From JACNKV01 sp964422145 (GTDB lineage: Bacteria > Fidelibacterota > Marinisomatia > Marinisomatales > JACNKV01), in the NCBI GenBank assembly GCA_964422145.1, contig CAYQZV010000003.1, positions 148,483 through 212,482 of the forward strand: a DNA stretch of 64,000 nt. The letters are read 5' to 3'. This document shows positions 16,936-26,035 of the stretch, one piece after another (position 1 is the first letter of the stretch; each line of letters begins with the position of its first letter). The notes under the pieces were generated by a model. That model worked only from the letters and a program-made list of their open reading frames with translations. It was not told where the DNA came from and ran no database searches. The translations under genes were made by a program, and so were the position numbers.

Positions 16936-19374
16936 CTAATGACGGATAACCGTGATCTTACCAAATTCGTATTCACCGCTTTGGTCGTAGACGGATAATA
17001 GATAAACACCGCTTCCAACCCAATTTCCGTTCTTATCTTTTCCATCCCAACGGATTTGATACCCGTTCTCACCGAGGACACGATCTTTGATATGACGGAC
17101 CACTTTTCCGGAGATCGTCATAACCATCAAAGATGATTCATCCATCAATCCGTCAATAATTAATGGTTTGACCGACGGTAAATGGAATGGAGAAGGAAAG
17201 ATTTTCATCCCTGAATAATCTTCTCTGGAATCCGCAAACGGAATTTTAAAAACACTGATTCCATGTTTCGATGTGATATAGGCATGTCCAAGAATAGGAT
17301 CAAACTCGATATCCGTCACTTCACTAGAAAGTAAGAAGGAATTTTCATCTGTAATTCCTTCTACCTGAATTTCAGGATCAAGGTCAGGCCAATATAATCC
17401 ATTGGCTAATAAAACATGAATTCCGTCTGCAGGTGATAAGGTCCAAACATTTCCTCGTGGATCAATTTTCAATTTTGATCCCAACCCAAATGAAATACTT
17501 GGGAAATAAGAAAGTAACGTTCCTGTCGTGGATTTTGGTCCCTGCCGAAGCACGGGTCGCTCAGAAGATCCGCTGAGATCAAAATAGATTAACCCAACAC
17601 GGGTCAAAGCCCATAAGCGATTTTGATCAACATCCATCGACCATACGGTATTGTTTCCGGAATCTGCGTCCAAGCTAAGCGACACATTTTGGGGGGGATT
17701 CCCGGCGTTATATTGGATATAACTGTATGTTTCCGGATCAGCCGGTGAACCGGTATATTTCAGCATAATAAGCCCGCCGTTTGGAACTGATGGTGAGTGA
17801 CCGAAATTCTCTGCACCTTCAAAGGATCCTATCCAAACGCGATTCCATTGGTCTATTGCCAATGTGTTGGGTGTCAGGCTAATAGTTCCTTCAGCATAAT
17901 ATGAGCCCCAATCATCATCCGGCGTTCGCACTGAGATCGGTTTTTGATCCTTTCGGCAATAGGTATCGGCGATCCATAGATTTCCATCTCTGTCAAATTC
18001 AAGATCTTTCACAACCATATAAGAACTGGAATTATCATTTGTATACCAATAATCTAATCTACTGGTATCAATTAGCGTATAGTTGATGGGATCGTCAATG
18101 TCAATAATGACCACTCCTCCCCCATGCCGAGTGGGTTCCGGGTAGGTCCCGCGAATCGCACAATACACTAATCCGTCCGGTCCTTGCTCAATATCCGCGA
18201 CGAAACCGCCAAAATCAATCGGAAGTGTATCTGCTGCAAATGCATTCGGTTCAAAGGATACATGGATGATCGTATCGTTCCCGGTCGTCTCAACTATATT
18301 TCTCCATCCCCATGCTTCTTTAATCGCTAATCCGAATTTCGAGCCTGCGACAACTCTACCGTCATCCAGGACGGTTACAGCTGAAAATTGATTAGTCAAA
18401 GGTGCATTCGGAATATGATAATCAAATTTCAATTGATCTTCATTTAAAAACCCAAGACCTGATTTTGTCCCTGCAACAACCGATCCTGAAGCTGTTGCAG
18501 ATAAAGTAATCAACTGATACTGGGGATAATGGAAAATCCACTCATAGCCCTCTTCTCCGAGTTTGATCATCGCATTAGTTAACCGCCCGATAACCGATCC
18601 ATCTGGTTTTTGTACGATATCCTGAAAAGCGTAATTCATATAATCCGCTTCGATGGTCAATTCAAACGTCGATACATTCATTCGATACACCATTATATCC
18701 GACACAACAATTAATGTGTCTCCACGGACAGAAAACGCCGATATATTTCCCTCCAATTCAGGGTGTGGAACTGTCCAACTTATCGGATCGGCATCAATCG
18801 TCCCTGTATATAGACCATGATTTGTTCCTATGAACACACGGTTGTTACTGCTGAGTATCCCTCGAACCGACTCAGAATCCAAAAGCCAGTTAGCTGTAAT
18901 CAGATCGTTATGCATCCATCGCCCATTCTGATACAAAAACTTCTGTATTCCAAAATCTTGATTATTCTTGTATAAAGCAAGTGCAACGGTATCTGCAAAC
19001 GCAATATCAATAATTTCCGTCAATCCAAAATCGAAATCATGAACCGAACGGAAATTCACCGGATCATAGACTTGGATGAATCCATCGGGTGTGGCACCGC
19101 CAATCCAGAGATTCCCATACGGATCCGCTTGGATGACCTGAAGGTTTGTTCCGAGCAAACCGTCAATATTCGTCAAAATTTGAAAGGACTCATCTTCCAT
19201 ATCGTAGATCAAAACTCCACCCTCCGTTGCTGAATAGATCTTTCCGTTCAGTTCAACAACATCAAGTGTAACCAGAGGGGATGTCCATGATTCCCAATCG
19301 CCGATTCGGTCAATCCCTGCGGCTAAAGAGAACATTATAATGATCGATAAATAGTTTTTCAGTGATTTCTTCAT
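16936..19374 (-). CDS. porZ: PorZ-like beta-propeller protein with T9SS sorting domain
   Basis: Surface or periplasmic protein of 812 residues. After a signal peptide, the start IGDWESWTSPL...NGKIYSATEGGVLIYD matches the PorZ N-terminal propeller, followed by repeated propeller blades of the two-component-regulator type (for example GNLWIGGATPDG, NRVFIGTNHGLYTG, NLWIADTYC, GNVWTLSPADGI). The last 85 residues are a T9SS-type sorting domain (IFPSPFHLP, then GSGVYLLSV). In Porphyromonas, PorZ works with PorU in processing and anchoring T9SS cargo. The same role here is inference, supported by four sorting-domain proteins in the window. Exact orthology with PorZ is less certain than the propeller fold. 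Confidence 0.65.
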   Translation of the reverse strand: MKKSLKNYLSIIIMFSLAAGIDRIGDWESWTSPLVTLDVVELNGKIYSATEGGVLIYDMEDESFQILTNIDGLLGTNLQVIQADPYGNLWIGGATPDGFIQVYDPVNFRSVHDFDFGLTEIIDIAFADTVALALYKNNQDFGIQKFLYQNGRWMHNDLITANWLLDSESVRGILSSNNRVFIGTNHGLYTGTIDADPISWTVPHPELEGNISAFSVRGDTLIVVSDIMVYRMNVSTFELTIEADYMNYAFQDIVQKPDGSVIGRLTNAMIKLGEEGYEWIFHYPQYQLITLSATASGSVVAGTKSGLGFLNEDQLKFDYHIPNAPLTNQFSAVTVLDDGRVVAGSKFGLAIKEAWGWRNIVETTGNDTIIHVSFEPNAFAADTLPIDFGGFVADIEQGPDGLVYCAIRGTYPEPTRHGGGVVIIDIDDPINYTLIDTSRLDYWYTNDNSSSYMVVKDLEFDRDGNLWIADTYCRKDQKPISVRTPDDDWGSYYAEGTISLTPNTLAIDQWNRVWIGSFEGAENFGHSPSVPNGGLIMLKYTGSPADPETYSYIQYNAGNPPQNVSLSLDADSGNNTVWSMDVDQNRLWALTRVGLIYFDLSGSSERPVLRQGPKSTTGTLLSYFPSISFGLGSKLKIDPRGNVWTLSPADGIHVLLANGLYWPDLDPEIQVEGITDENSFLLSSEVTDIEFDPILGHAYITSKHGISVFKIPFADSREDYSGMKIFPSPFHLPSVKPLIIDGLMDESSLMVMTISGKVVRHIKDRVLGENGYQIRWDGKDKNGNWVGSGVYLLSVYDQSGEYEFGKITVIRH

Positions 19375-19380
19375 GCTATT

Positions 19381-20442
19381 TTATTGAAAAGGTGCTGGAA
19401 TGAAACAAAGGATGAAAATGACCAAACAAGCGTATCCGATCATGCGGTTTTCTTTGGATAAAGGTTCATCGATATTGTATACAGGCGGATGTTTTAAAGT
19501 TCGCATCATGATCAAGATCAGCGCACCCCAGATCAACCAGTTTACTGAAAAATAACTGAGAGGGATCAGCAACAATAATGCGATTTTGGCTACTTTCTCA
19601 TAAGCTCGGCCTAACATTGCATAAGCAACGTGTCCGCCGTCTAATTGTCCGATTGGTAATAGATTCAACATTGTCACCAGTAACCCGATCCATCCTGCAA
19701 ATGCTACCGGGTGCAGCAAAACAGTTTGATTTTCTGATAATCCCGGAAATAGAAGCATCGTGAAAAACTTCATCAAAAGTGAGTCTCCGAGTATTAATCC
19801 GATATTTTCAGACGGCATCTCTACCACGGTTGAGTTGACTAACCCAATCACCAAAGCCGGAACTGCTACTAAGAATCCGGCAATCGGTCCTGCCGCACCG
19901 ATTTGAAGCAGGGCATCTTTGCGATAAATCGGGGATTTAATTTTAATAAACGCACCGAAAGTCCCAATAAATGTGGGTGCGGGAATAAAATACGGCAGCG
20001 TCGCATCAACTCCGTACCGACGGGCAAAATAATAATGTCCGAATTCATGCGTGCCTAAAATCAGCATCAAGGTGGCTGAAAACGGGATGCCTTTTGTTAA
20101 TTGCACCGGATCGGTGAACGGATTGACTCCCGCCATTAATGCCCCGGCTAAAATGGTTGTAAAAATGGTGGCAAAGAACAGCAGAAGGTTTATTCGCGGA
20201 ATCTTTGGAATTCGAAGAACGATCCTATCTTCATCTTCTAAGCGGATATAGACTAAACCATTACTTTGATTTAATTCGTACTTACAGGATTGCGCTTTTA
20301 GAATTTTTTCGATTTGGTTGGTTGATACTTCCTCAGATGGACTTCCGACGATCATCCATGTATCTCCAGATGAGCCTATTTGTTTGGGGAAGAATGATCC
20401 TTCCAATGCTTTCAGAACAGATTTGACTTCGGTGTCCGTCAC
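19381..20442 (-). CDS. Site-2 protease family (M50) membrane protease
   Basis: Intramembrane zinc metalloprotease of 353 residues. A soluble N-terminal domain (1-90) precedes 6-7 helices. The active site is HEFGHYYFARRYGVD (near 137), where HExxH binds zinc, and the third ligand lies in NLLPIGQLDGGH near 260. The arrangement, with the LPYFIPAP segment after HExxH and a soluble N-terminus, resembles EGY/S2P proteins of plants and cyanobacteria more than RseP, as no PDZ domain is seen. The substrate is unknown; such proteases often cleave membrane anti-sigma factors. It sits 6 nt upstream of the PorZ-like gene in the same operon. Confidence 0.87.
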   Translation of the reverse strand: MTDTEVKSVLKALEGSFFPKQIGSSGDTWMIVGSPSEEVSTNQIEKILKAQSCKYELNQSNGLVYIRLEDEDRIVLRIPKIPRINLLLFFATIFTTILAGALMAGVNPFTDPVQLTKGIPFSATLMLILGTHEFGHYYFARRYGVDATLPYFIPAPTFIGTFGAFIKIKSPIYRKDALLQIGAAGPIAGFLVAVPALVIGLVNSTVVEMPSENIGLILGDSLLMKFFTMLLFPGLSENQTVLLHPVAFAGWIGLLVTMLNLLPIGQLDGGHVAYAMLGRAYEKVAKIALLLLIPLSYFSVNWLIWGALILIMMRTLKHPPVYNIDEPLSKENRMIGYACLVIFILCFIPAPFQ

Positions 20443-20449
20443 AATGACT

Positions 20450-20959
20450 TTATTTATCCCTGTTATGTTTTTTCAATTTGTCGTCCAAGAGGTTCGTTGC
20501 GCCTTCTTTTTCTAAATCCAGCATCAACTGATTGATCCAAAACTTTGTTTCCTGAATATAGGATTCTATCTCTTGGGGCGGCATTTGTTCCCCATACATA
20601 TTGACGATAATCACAGCCGAGATCACGGGAATATAAACATGATACGGATCAGCATAAAAATCATCCAGCGATTTTACCAATTCGCGAGTAGTGAGATAAT
20701 CCACTGTATCAGAGTAGAGGCTGTCGGCATAAGCTTTTTGATCTGCCCAGTTTTTTAAGTAATAAAATAACCGTCCATCCTGGATGCCGTTCACATAAGC
20801 TGCTTTGATGGCATAACCGGTTTCAGGGTGGTATTCAGCGGTTTGCTCTACCCTTTTCCAGTCTCCTCCGTCCCAAAATAATCTATTCTCCTGACTGAAT
20901 GATAGGGATACCAGCAATCCGAAAATGAGAAGGATGTTTTTTTTGTTCTGTTTAGGCAT
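20450..20959 (-). CDS. Secreted hypothetical protein
   Basis: Protein of 169 residues with a typical signal peptide (KKNILLIFGLLVSLSFSQ, cleavage near residue 22). The mature part is mostly helical and acidic, with GYAIKAAYVNGIQDGRLFYY and a conserved-looking YADPYHVYIPVISAVIIVNMY stretch. I do not recognise the family. It is the first gene of a minus-strand operon with the site-2 protease (7 nt apart) and the PorZ-like protein, so an envelope role is plausible. No cysteine pair or catalytic motif is visible. Confidence 0.7.
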   Translation of the reverse strand: MPKQNKKNILLIFGLLVSLSFSQENRLFWDGGDWKRVEQTAEYHPETGYAIKAAYVNGIQDGRLFYYLKNWADQKAYADSLYSDTVDYLTTRELVKSLDDFYADPYHVYIPVISAVIIVNMYGEQMPPQEIESYIQETKFWINQLMLDLEKEGATNLLDDKLKKHNRDK

Positions 20960-21245
20960 AATTATACTCTTCTGAAAATCGCTTGATGTTTACAAGATTT
21001 CACAGAAGGTAAAATAAGGGTTTTTCCCTACATCATCAAAGAATACAAATGGATTGAATTTCCCCTGTCTTTTTAAAAGGTATCGTTGTAATTTTCAAAA
21101 GAAGTGCAAAGACTAAATGATGAATTGTAATGACAAATTAAAATCTACTAAACGCAATATTGGGTTTAGCGAGATGTTAAATGAAATCAAAAGAAAGACT
21201 AAAAAGGAAAGTATTTATTAACTAAATAGAATAAGCAATTAATAT
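20960..21245. other. Intergenic region with divergent promoters
   Basis: A 286-base gap between divergent genes. It holds the upstream region of the minus-strand secreted-protein operon. An unsupported 33-codon frame lies at 21120-21221 (+), without a clear ribosome binding site. No RNA gene or repeat is evident, and base composition becomes clearly AT-richer toward 21246. Confidence 0.5.
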
Positions 21246-21524
21246 ATGAATTCAAAAAAACAAAAAATCCTTCAAATAGGTGCAATTATTTCAACAATTC
21301 TTGCAGTAACTAGCGTATTTTTAATGATTTTTGTAAATGATAAATTTACTAATCTAACAATTCTTTTTGCGGTATTATCAACTATATTTGCAACAAATGC
21401 TAATAATAAAAATCTTAAAAAGAAAGAATTAACAGAAAAGGAAAAATTAATTCGTAACTTCTTTTTATGGATTTCAATTATACTAATTATAATAGGAATT
21501 ATTTTTGCATTTATATATGCTTGA
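21246..21524 (+). CDS. Small two-helix membrane protein, AT-rich
   Basis: Hypothetical protein of 92 residues with hydrophobic segments at about 8-26, 35-50 and 68-90, separated by a charged loop (NNKNLKKKELTEKEKLIRN). No family is recognised. Codons are strongly biased to A/T (AAA, AAT, TTA, ATT), unlike the flanking genes, which suggests recent acquisition or weak selection. It stands alone, and the 200 bases after it lack further genes. The hydrophobic pattern supports it being real; function is unknown. Confidence 0.55.
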   Translation: MNSKKQKILQIGAIISTILAVTSVFLMIFVNDKFTNLTILFAVLSTIFATNANNKNLKKKELTEKEKLIRNFFLWISIILIIIGIIFAFIYA

Positions 21525-21731
21525 GTTTATTGATAGCACGGTCTATCTTTTGCCCCAAGGGGACGTCTTCCAGACTTTCGCTTCGCACGCCCTCTTTTAT
21601 AAGGAAAGAAATGAATTTTCCTGCTGAAATTATCCCCAATATTTTTACTGTTTTTCATTCTTAAAATTCCGATCTTGCATGAATTTTTAGCAGAAATCGT
21701 TGTAAATTAAGGTAAATAAAAGGAGTAGGCC

Positions 21732-22234
21732 ATGAAGAAATCTATTCTCATAATCCTTTTGATCTTTACTCCATTGCTTTCTTTCTCACCGGACTCAGAT
21801 ACCGCTGAAGCCCAAAAGACATCCAATTCATTCACCGTCCAAAGAAACATCCTCTATGTCGGCACGCACATCTTGACGCTGGATGTATTTTATGAAAGGC
21901 TTTTCCTATCAAAGATAAATTCAGATTCGTTGCCGGCGGCGGCATAATGCAAGGAATAGCTCTTTCAAATGATACAAGTCCGGTGGGGAAAATCGGATGT
22001 ATTATGGGACAAAATAAACACTTCCTTGAAGCAGGGCTACTGATCGCCCCTTTCGGTGAAGAAATCACCAACAAATTCCTGCCCGCAGTCGGATACCAAT
22101 ATCACACTGCCAAAGGAATGATCATTCGAGCCGATGTTTCAATATTTATTGATACAGGAACCTATAAAGACGGTTCAGGAGAATGGACGAAGATTTATCC
22201 ATATCCGGGAATCGCATTTGGATATTCTTTTTAG
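21732..22234 (+). pseudogene. Frameshifted outer-membrane beta-barrel protein gene
   Basis: Two abutting frames form one protein. The first (from ATG 21732, SD AAAGGAG) has a signal peptide and strands up to YVGTHILTLDVFYERLF. The second, reached by a shift near 21903-21908, continues with PIKDKFRFVAGGGIMQGIAL and ends in the aromatic PGIAFGYSF typical of a barrel C-terminus. Restoring one C in the CTTTTCCTATC run would fuse them into about 168 residues. As written, frame 1 runs on into junk residues and stops at 21947. It is a recent inactivation or a single-base sequence error. It looks like a small porin-like or OmpA-like barrel. Confidence 0.65.
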
Positions 22235-22496
22235 CGTATCGGTCAGACGGTATTCAAACGCAAAAGAGAAAAAACATCTGTAAGCTGGGAATAAAGATTA
22301 TTGGGCACGCGTTTCACAAAATCCCGCGAATGTCATCCTTGCTATAATGTGAATCGTTCTATGCAACTCAGCGGAGGACTTTTTACGGAATGTGAGAACC
22401 TTTTGAATACGAACTTAATAGTATGATATTGTGCATTTAAGGTTGTAAGATGTACCGGAATGGAATGATTTACTAATAGAATAACATGTCACAACA
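22235..22496. other. Intergenic region, nothing recognised
   Basis: A 262-base spacer between the broken barrel gene and the NYN-domain gene. No open frame of useful length, hairpin terminator or RNA gene was recognised. A weak TTG-N21-TA pattern (TTG near 22402) may hold the promoter of the next gene. Confidence 0.4.
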
Positions 22497-23252
22497 ATGA
22501 ATATAAATTTAGCCGTACTCATAGATGGAGATAATATCCCTTCTGCCTATGTAAAAGAAATGATGGAAGAGATTGCAAAATATGGTAATCCGACCATTAA
22601 AAGAATCTATGGCGATTGGACAAAACCAAAACTTTCTAAATGGAAGAAATTGCTGTTAGAACATGCGATTACTCCCATTCAACAATATGGCTATACTACC
22701 GGGAAAAATGCAACCGATTCCGCTATGATTATAGACGCAATGGATATTCTGTATTCTGAAAAAGTAAATGGATTTTGTATCGTATCAAGTGACAGTGATT
22801 TTACACGACTCGCAACCCGATTAAGAGAAGCGGGTATGCAAGTAATAGGCATCGGAGAAAAAAAGACTCCGAATCCTTTTATCGTAGCGTGTGACAAATT
22901 TATATATATTGAAATTTTAAAATCGCAATCTAAAGAAAAAGAATCTGAAGAAGAGAAAGAAACACGAAAAGATTCCTTTGAAAAGATCACAAACAAAGAG
23001 ATTAAACTTATTGCTGATTCAATTACGGACGTATCTGATGATGATGGATGGGCATTTCTGGGTGACGTTGGCGGATTGATCCAAAAAAAGAGACCCAATT
23101 TTGATCCTAGAAATTATGGTTTTCAAAAGTTGACACCCATGATCAAATCAATGGGTAAATTTGAGATTGAACAACGAGATAGTCAAAAAGGCAGATATAA
23201 ATTGATTTATGTGAGAAATATTGTAAAACGAAAAAAACAGGGTAAAAAGTAG
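22497..23252 (+). CDS. NYN (PIN-like) nuclease domain with OST-HTH/LOTUS domain
   Basis: Predicted RNA-acting cytosolic protein of 251 residues. Residues 1-145 form a LabA-like NYN domain: AVLIDGDNIP (Asp8/Asp10 region), KNATDSAMIIDAMD and FCIVSSDSDF carry the acidic residues that bind metal in PIN-like nucleases, followed by GMQVIGIGEKKTP. After a charged linker (SKEKESEEEKETRKD), residues 165-245 form an OST-HTH/LOTUS domain (DDDGWAFLGDVGGLIQKKRP, FDPRNYGFQKLTPMI), a module that binds RNA in other proteins. The combination is common in bacteria and suggests RNA cleavage or RNA turnover; the target is unknown. Confidence 0.87.
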   Translation: MNINLAVLIDGDNIPSAYVKEMMEEIAKYGNPTIKRIYGDWTKPKLSKWKKLLLEHAITPIQQYGYTTGKNATDSAMIIDAMDILYSEKVNGFCIVSSDSDFTRLATRLREAGMQVIGIGEKKTPNPFIVACDKFIYIEILKSQSKEKESEEEKETRKDSFEKITNKEIKLIADSITDVSDDDGWAFLGDVGGLIQKKRPNFDPRNYGFQKLTPMIKSMGKFEIEQRDSQKGRYKLIYVRNIVKRKKQGKK

Positions 23253-23442
23253 AAAATCAGAACGAACACATTTTAGATTATATCTTTTCTTCTTCTCCTC
23301 CCTTCACATTCCCGGCTAATCTCTGAAAATAAATCTTACTCCTTCTACGTTTATTTGTGTAATTTTATTTTTATGAATGCGGTACAATAAAGACTGCAAT
23401 TACGACAAACGGAAACGGAATAACTAAAAAAGGAATCAAACC

Positions 23443-23808
23443 ATGGGTGAAGGAAACAAAATGACGATCATATTCGGAATCATAGCCGTAGTAATCGCAT
23501 TAATATTTTACACGATCGCATTCTTGGTCATTAATCGCAAAAAGCACATCACAAAACAGGTCTTAATGACCCAGTGTTTCGGAGTATTTTTTGATATCAC
23601 AGCCACATTGCTCATGTATTTGTATCGTCCGGGATTCAGTATCACATTTCATGGGATGATCGGATTTATCGCCTTATTCTTCATGATCGTAAAAACCGTG
23701 ATAACCTACAAATTAAACGGTGAAGACACACCAAAATGGTTTTTACTCTATTCCAAAGTCATCTACGTGTATTGGGTATTTGTATTTTTTGCAGGGATGA
23801 CGCAATAA
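23443..23808 (+). CDS. HsmA-like small membrane protein (TIGR03987 type)
   Basis: Protein of 121 residues with four hydrophobic helices. QCFGVFFDITATLLMYL and FSITFHGMIGFIALFFMIVK, with a conserved His in the third helix, match the HsmA/TIGR03987 pattern. Its function is not established. Two starts are possible: ATG 23443 with AAAGGA upstream, or ATG 23461 with GAAGGAAA upstream; the second gives a more ordinary membrane N-terminus (MTIIFGIIAVV). It probably has its own promoter. The DUF4153-like gene follows 47 bases later. Confidence 0.7.
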   Translation: MGEGNKMTIIFGIIAVVIALIFYTIAFLVINRKKHITKQVLMTQCFGVFFDITATLLMYLYRPGFSITFHGMIGFIALFFMIVKTVITYKLNGEDTPKWFLLYSKVIYVYWVFVFFAGMTQ

Positions 23809-23855
23809 TACAGCGAGAGATTACTCGAAACATTCTCGGAATTTATAGGTAGAAT

Positions 23856-25121
23856 ATGAGGATGAAAGACCAGATTAAAAAACATATCCATGATCCGGAA
23901 CAGCTTGAAATCCTGTACCGAACGGATAAAAAAGGGTTTGAAAAAGCTTTTCACGAGATTGAAAGTGAGCTCGATAATTCTCCATTTGTCGAATTCTGGA
24001 AACTGCGGTTAAGCAAAGACTCCCAAAAGACAACCGGCTCTGTTTTCAACAAGCAGGATCTCCTCTATTTGCTGATCAGCTGCATGACGGCAGGATTTCT
24101 GATTCAAATCCCGAAGATATTCAACATCGATCTGGCGAGCTTCCCTTTTTATTTAAAGAACACCGGACTGATCATTTTCTTTGGGTTGTCTCTCTTCATC
24201 TTCCTTGTTCGAAATATCCATGACCGATATAAAATTGTGGTATCAGGCTCTTCGTTTTTGATCGCAGCAGTCTACATCAACCTCCTCCCTAACGATCTGA
24301 CCAGAGATTCCATTAATCTGGCTTTTGTTCATTTACCGCTGATGATCTGGTGTTTATACGGTGTGATCTTTATCGATTTTAGTCGAACAGACAAACTCAA
24401 GCGGATGGATTACATCAAATACAACGGTGATCTGGCTATTTTCTCAGCGTTAATCGTCATTGCCGGCGGAATCATATCTGCCATCACGATTGGGATGTTT
24501 CAAACAATTGGGTTGAACATCGCAGAATTCTATGAAGAATATATCATTCTGGTTGGGATGGTCTCCATCCCCATCATTGCTACGCTGATCATTCGATCGT
24601 ATTCGTTCATCACCAATAAGATCGCGCCCATCATTGCAAATCTATTCAGTCCTCTGGTATTGATCACTTTGGTGATCTACCTTGTCAGTATTTTCATTAT
24701 GGGTAAGAACCTCTACCATGACCGAAACTTTTTGTTCATATTCAACCTGATGCTCTTAGGTGTGACTGCGATCATTATATTTTCGATCTCAGAGACTTCC
24801 GTTCATTCCAGACAGCGATTTAACGAGTGGATCTTGTTTTTCCTCTCAATCGTTACACTGCTGATCGATGCGGCTGCCTTGTCCGCGATTATCTACCGTG
24901 TTGCAGAATACGGCTTTACACCGAACCGAACTGCAGTGCTTGGGTCCAATGTTTTGATCTTTGGAAATCTCCTCCTCATCATGATCGATTTATATCGCGT
25001 TACTTTCCAACAAAAAGAGATCAGCTGTGTCGAAATGCGGATCGCAAAATATCTTCCGATCTATTCCGCATGGACGATCTTTGTCGTCTTTGGTTTTCCG
25101 CTGATCTTTGGATGTCAATAA
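23856..25121 (+). CDS. Polytopic membrane protein, DUF4153-like
   Basis: Integral membrane protein of 421 residues with about 11-12 helices after a soluble, charged N-terminus (1-70). Features such as VYINLLPNDLTRDSINLAFVH, IDFSRTDKL and the regular paired helices resemble DUF4153-type proteins of Bacteroidetes, but I am not certain of the family. No transporter motif or catalytic residue is evident. Only 6 nt separate it from the secreted BSP-type metalloprotease gene, so the two are likely co-transcribed. Confidence 0.65.
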   Translation: MRMKDQIKKHIHDPEQLEILYRTDKKGFEKAFHEIESELDNSPFVEFWKLRLSKDSQKTTGSVFNKQDLLYLLISCMTAGFLIQIPKIFNIDLASFPFYLKNTGLIIFFGLSLFIFLVRNIHDRYKIVVSGSSFLIAAVYINLLPNDLTRDSINLAFVHLPLMIWCLYGVIFIDFSRTDKLKRMDYIKYNGDLAIFSALIVIAGGIISAITIGMFQTIGLNIAEFYEEYIILVGMVSIPIIATLIIRSYSFITNKIAPIIANLFSPLVLITLVIYLVSIFIMGKNLYHDRNFLFIFNLMLLGVTAIIIFSISETSVHSRQRFNEWILFFLSIVTLLIDAAALSAIIYRVAEYGFTPNRTAVLGSNVLIFGNLLLIMIDLYRVTFQQKEISCVEMRIAKYLPIYSAWTIFVVFGFPLIFGCQ

Positions 25122-25127
25122 ATCCGC

Positions 25128-25910
25128 ATGATCCAAACAAGAGTCTTACCCCTTTTCATCTTCGTTCTGCCTCTCTTCGCCCAAAACTGGGCGGACTTTC
25201 AGTACCCTACCGTCACAGTACAGATCGAAGCAGAAGATCATGCCGGGATTCAAACCTATCAAATGCTGATCAAAGAACAAGGCTTTACCGGAATCGAAGA
25301 TTGGGTTCAAAACTGCTGTTTAGCGGTGGCGACGGAATTATATTTTACGGTCGATGAAGCGAACGATCAAGGACTGCGAGAGATCATCTACAAACTGAAT
25401 GACGGCGGACCGCTATCCTATAAAGATGGTGCCGTTCCGGCCATTGAAATTGGTTTTGATCTAAACTATTTGGTCGACTTTATCGAAAAGCACGGTAACG
25501 ATGCTGCTCGGGATGAAATTTATGGCGTCCTTTGCCATGAGATCACACACGGCTACCAAAAAGAACCCAAAAACGCCGGAGGATATGAAAATGACACCGA
25601 ATTCTTTGCCTTTATTGAAGGTTCAGCAGACCTTGTACGGCTGAAAACCGGTGGATTCAATCCGCCGCGATTCCCGAAAACGAGCGGTTCGTATCTATCG
25701 GGATATAACACAACCACCTTCTTTTATCTGTGGATCCATAACACCAAGAGCCAAACATTTATAAAGGACTTAAATGTAACGGCAGACACTTGCCGCGTGT
25801 GGACGTTGAACAAAGCAACCAACCTTTTTTTGAATCAATCTGCGGATTCGCTTTGGCAACAGTACCAGAAAAATATAGAAAATTATCCGTGGGAAAAATC
25901 TAAACGATAA
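25128..25910 (+). CDS. Secreted basic-secretory-protein (BSP) family metalloprotease
   Basis: Exported protein of 260 residues with a short signal peptide (cleavage near AQNWAD, about residue 19). The core matches the plant BSP family (PF04450 type): VTVQIEAEDHAG at the N-terminal side, then YGVLCHEITHGYQ near 131, in which HExxH should bind zinc, and FAFIEGSADLVRLKTGG near 160, the family's downstream Glu/Asp block. CCLAVATELYFTVD adds a vicinal Cys pair. Plant members are defence-induced; bacterial members are uncharacterised, presumably extracellular peptidases. It follows the membrane protein gene after 6 nt. Confidence 0.8.
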   Translation: MIQTRVLPLFIFVLPLFAQNWADFQYPTVTVQIEAEDHAGIQTYQMLIKEQGFTGIEDWVQNCCLAVATELYFTVDEANDQGLREIIYKLNDGGPLSYKDGAVPAIEIGFDLNYLVDFIEKHGNDAARDEIYGVLCHEITHGYQKEPKNAGGYENDTEFFAFIEGSADLVRLKTGGFNPPRFPKTSGSYLSGYNTTTFFYLWIHNTKSQTFIKDLNVTADTCRVWTLNKATNLFLNQSADSLWQQYQKNIENYPWEKSKR

Positions 25911-26035
25911 TCTTCCGAAATTAATTTATCGGATATGGATAATAGTATTTATCCTTGCTACATTAAGTACCATTTTTATTAATCATTAAATCAAATTGTT
26001 AAGAATCAGTAGATGTTTACCATAAAGGAGTCATA

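Noticed and set aside
21120..21221. Possible 33-codon gene upstream of the AT-rich membrane gene
   Set aside because: No ribosome binding site, no hydrophobic or conserved pattern; length expected by chance in AT-rich DNA.
21540..21610. GC-rich scrap with a CCCCAAGGGG palindrome, possible mobile-element remnant
   Set aside because: No terminal repeats, target duplication or transposase; too short to support a call.
21732..21947. Programmed frameshifting in the barrel gene
   Set aside because: No slippery heptamer with a downstream structure is evident; a simple one-base loss explains it.
24827..25357. 176-codon plus-strand frame across the end of the DUF4153-like gene
   Set aside because: Arg/Cys-rich out-of-frame translation; the two real genes on either side explain the DNA.
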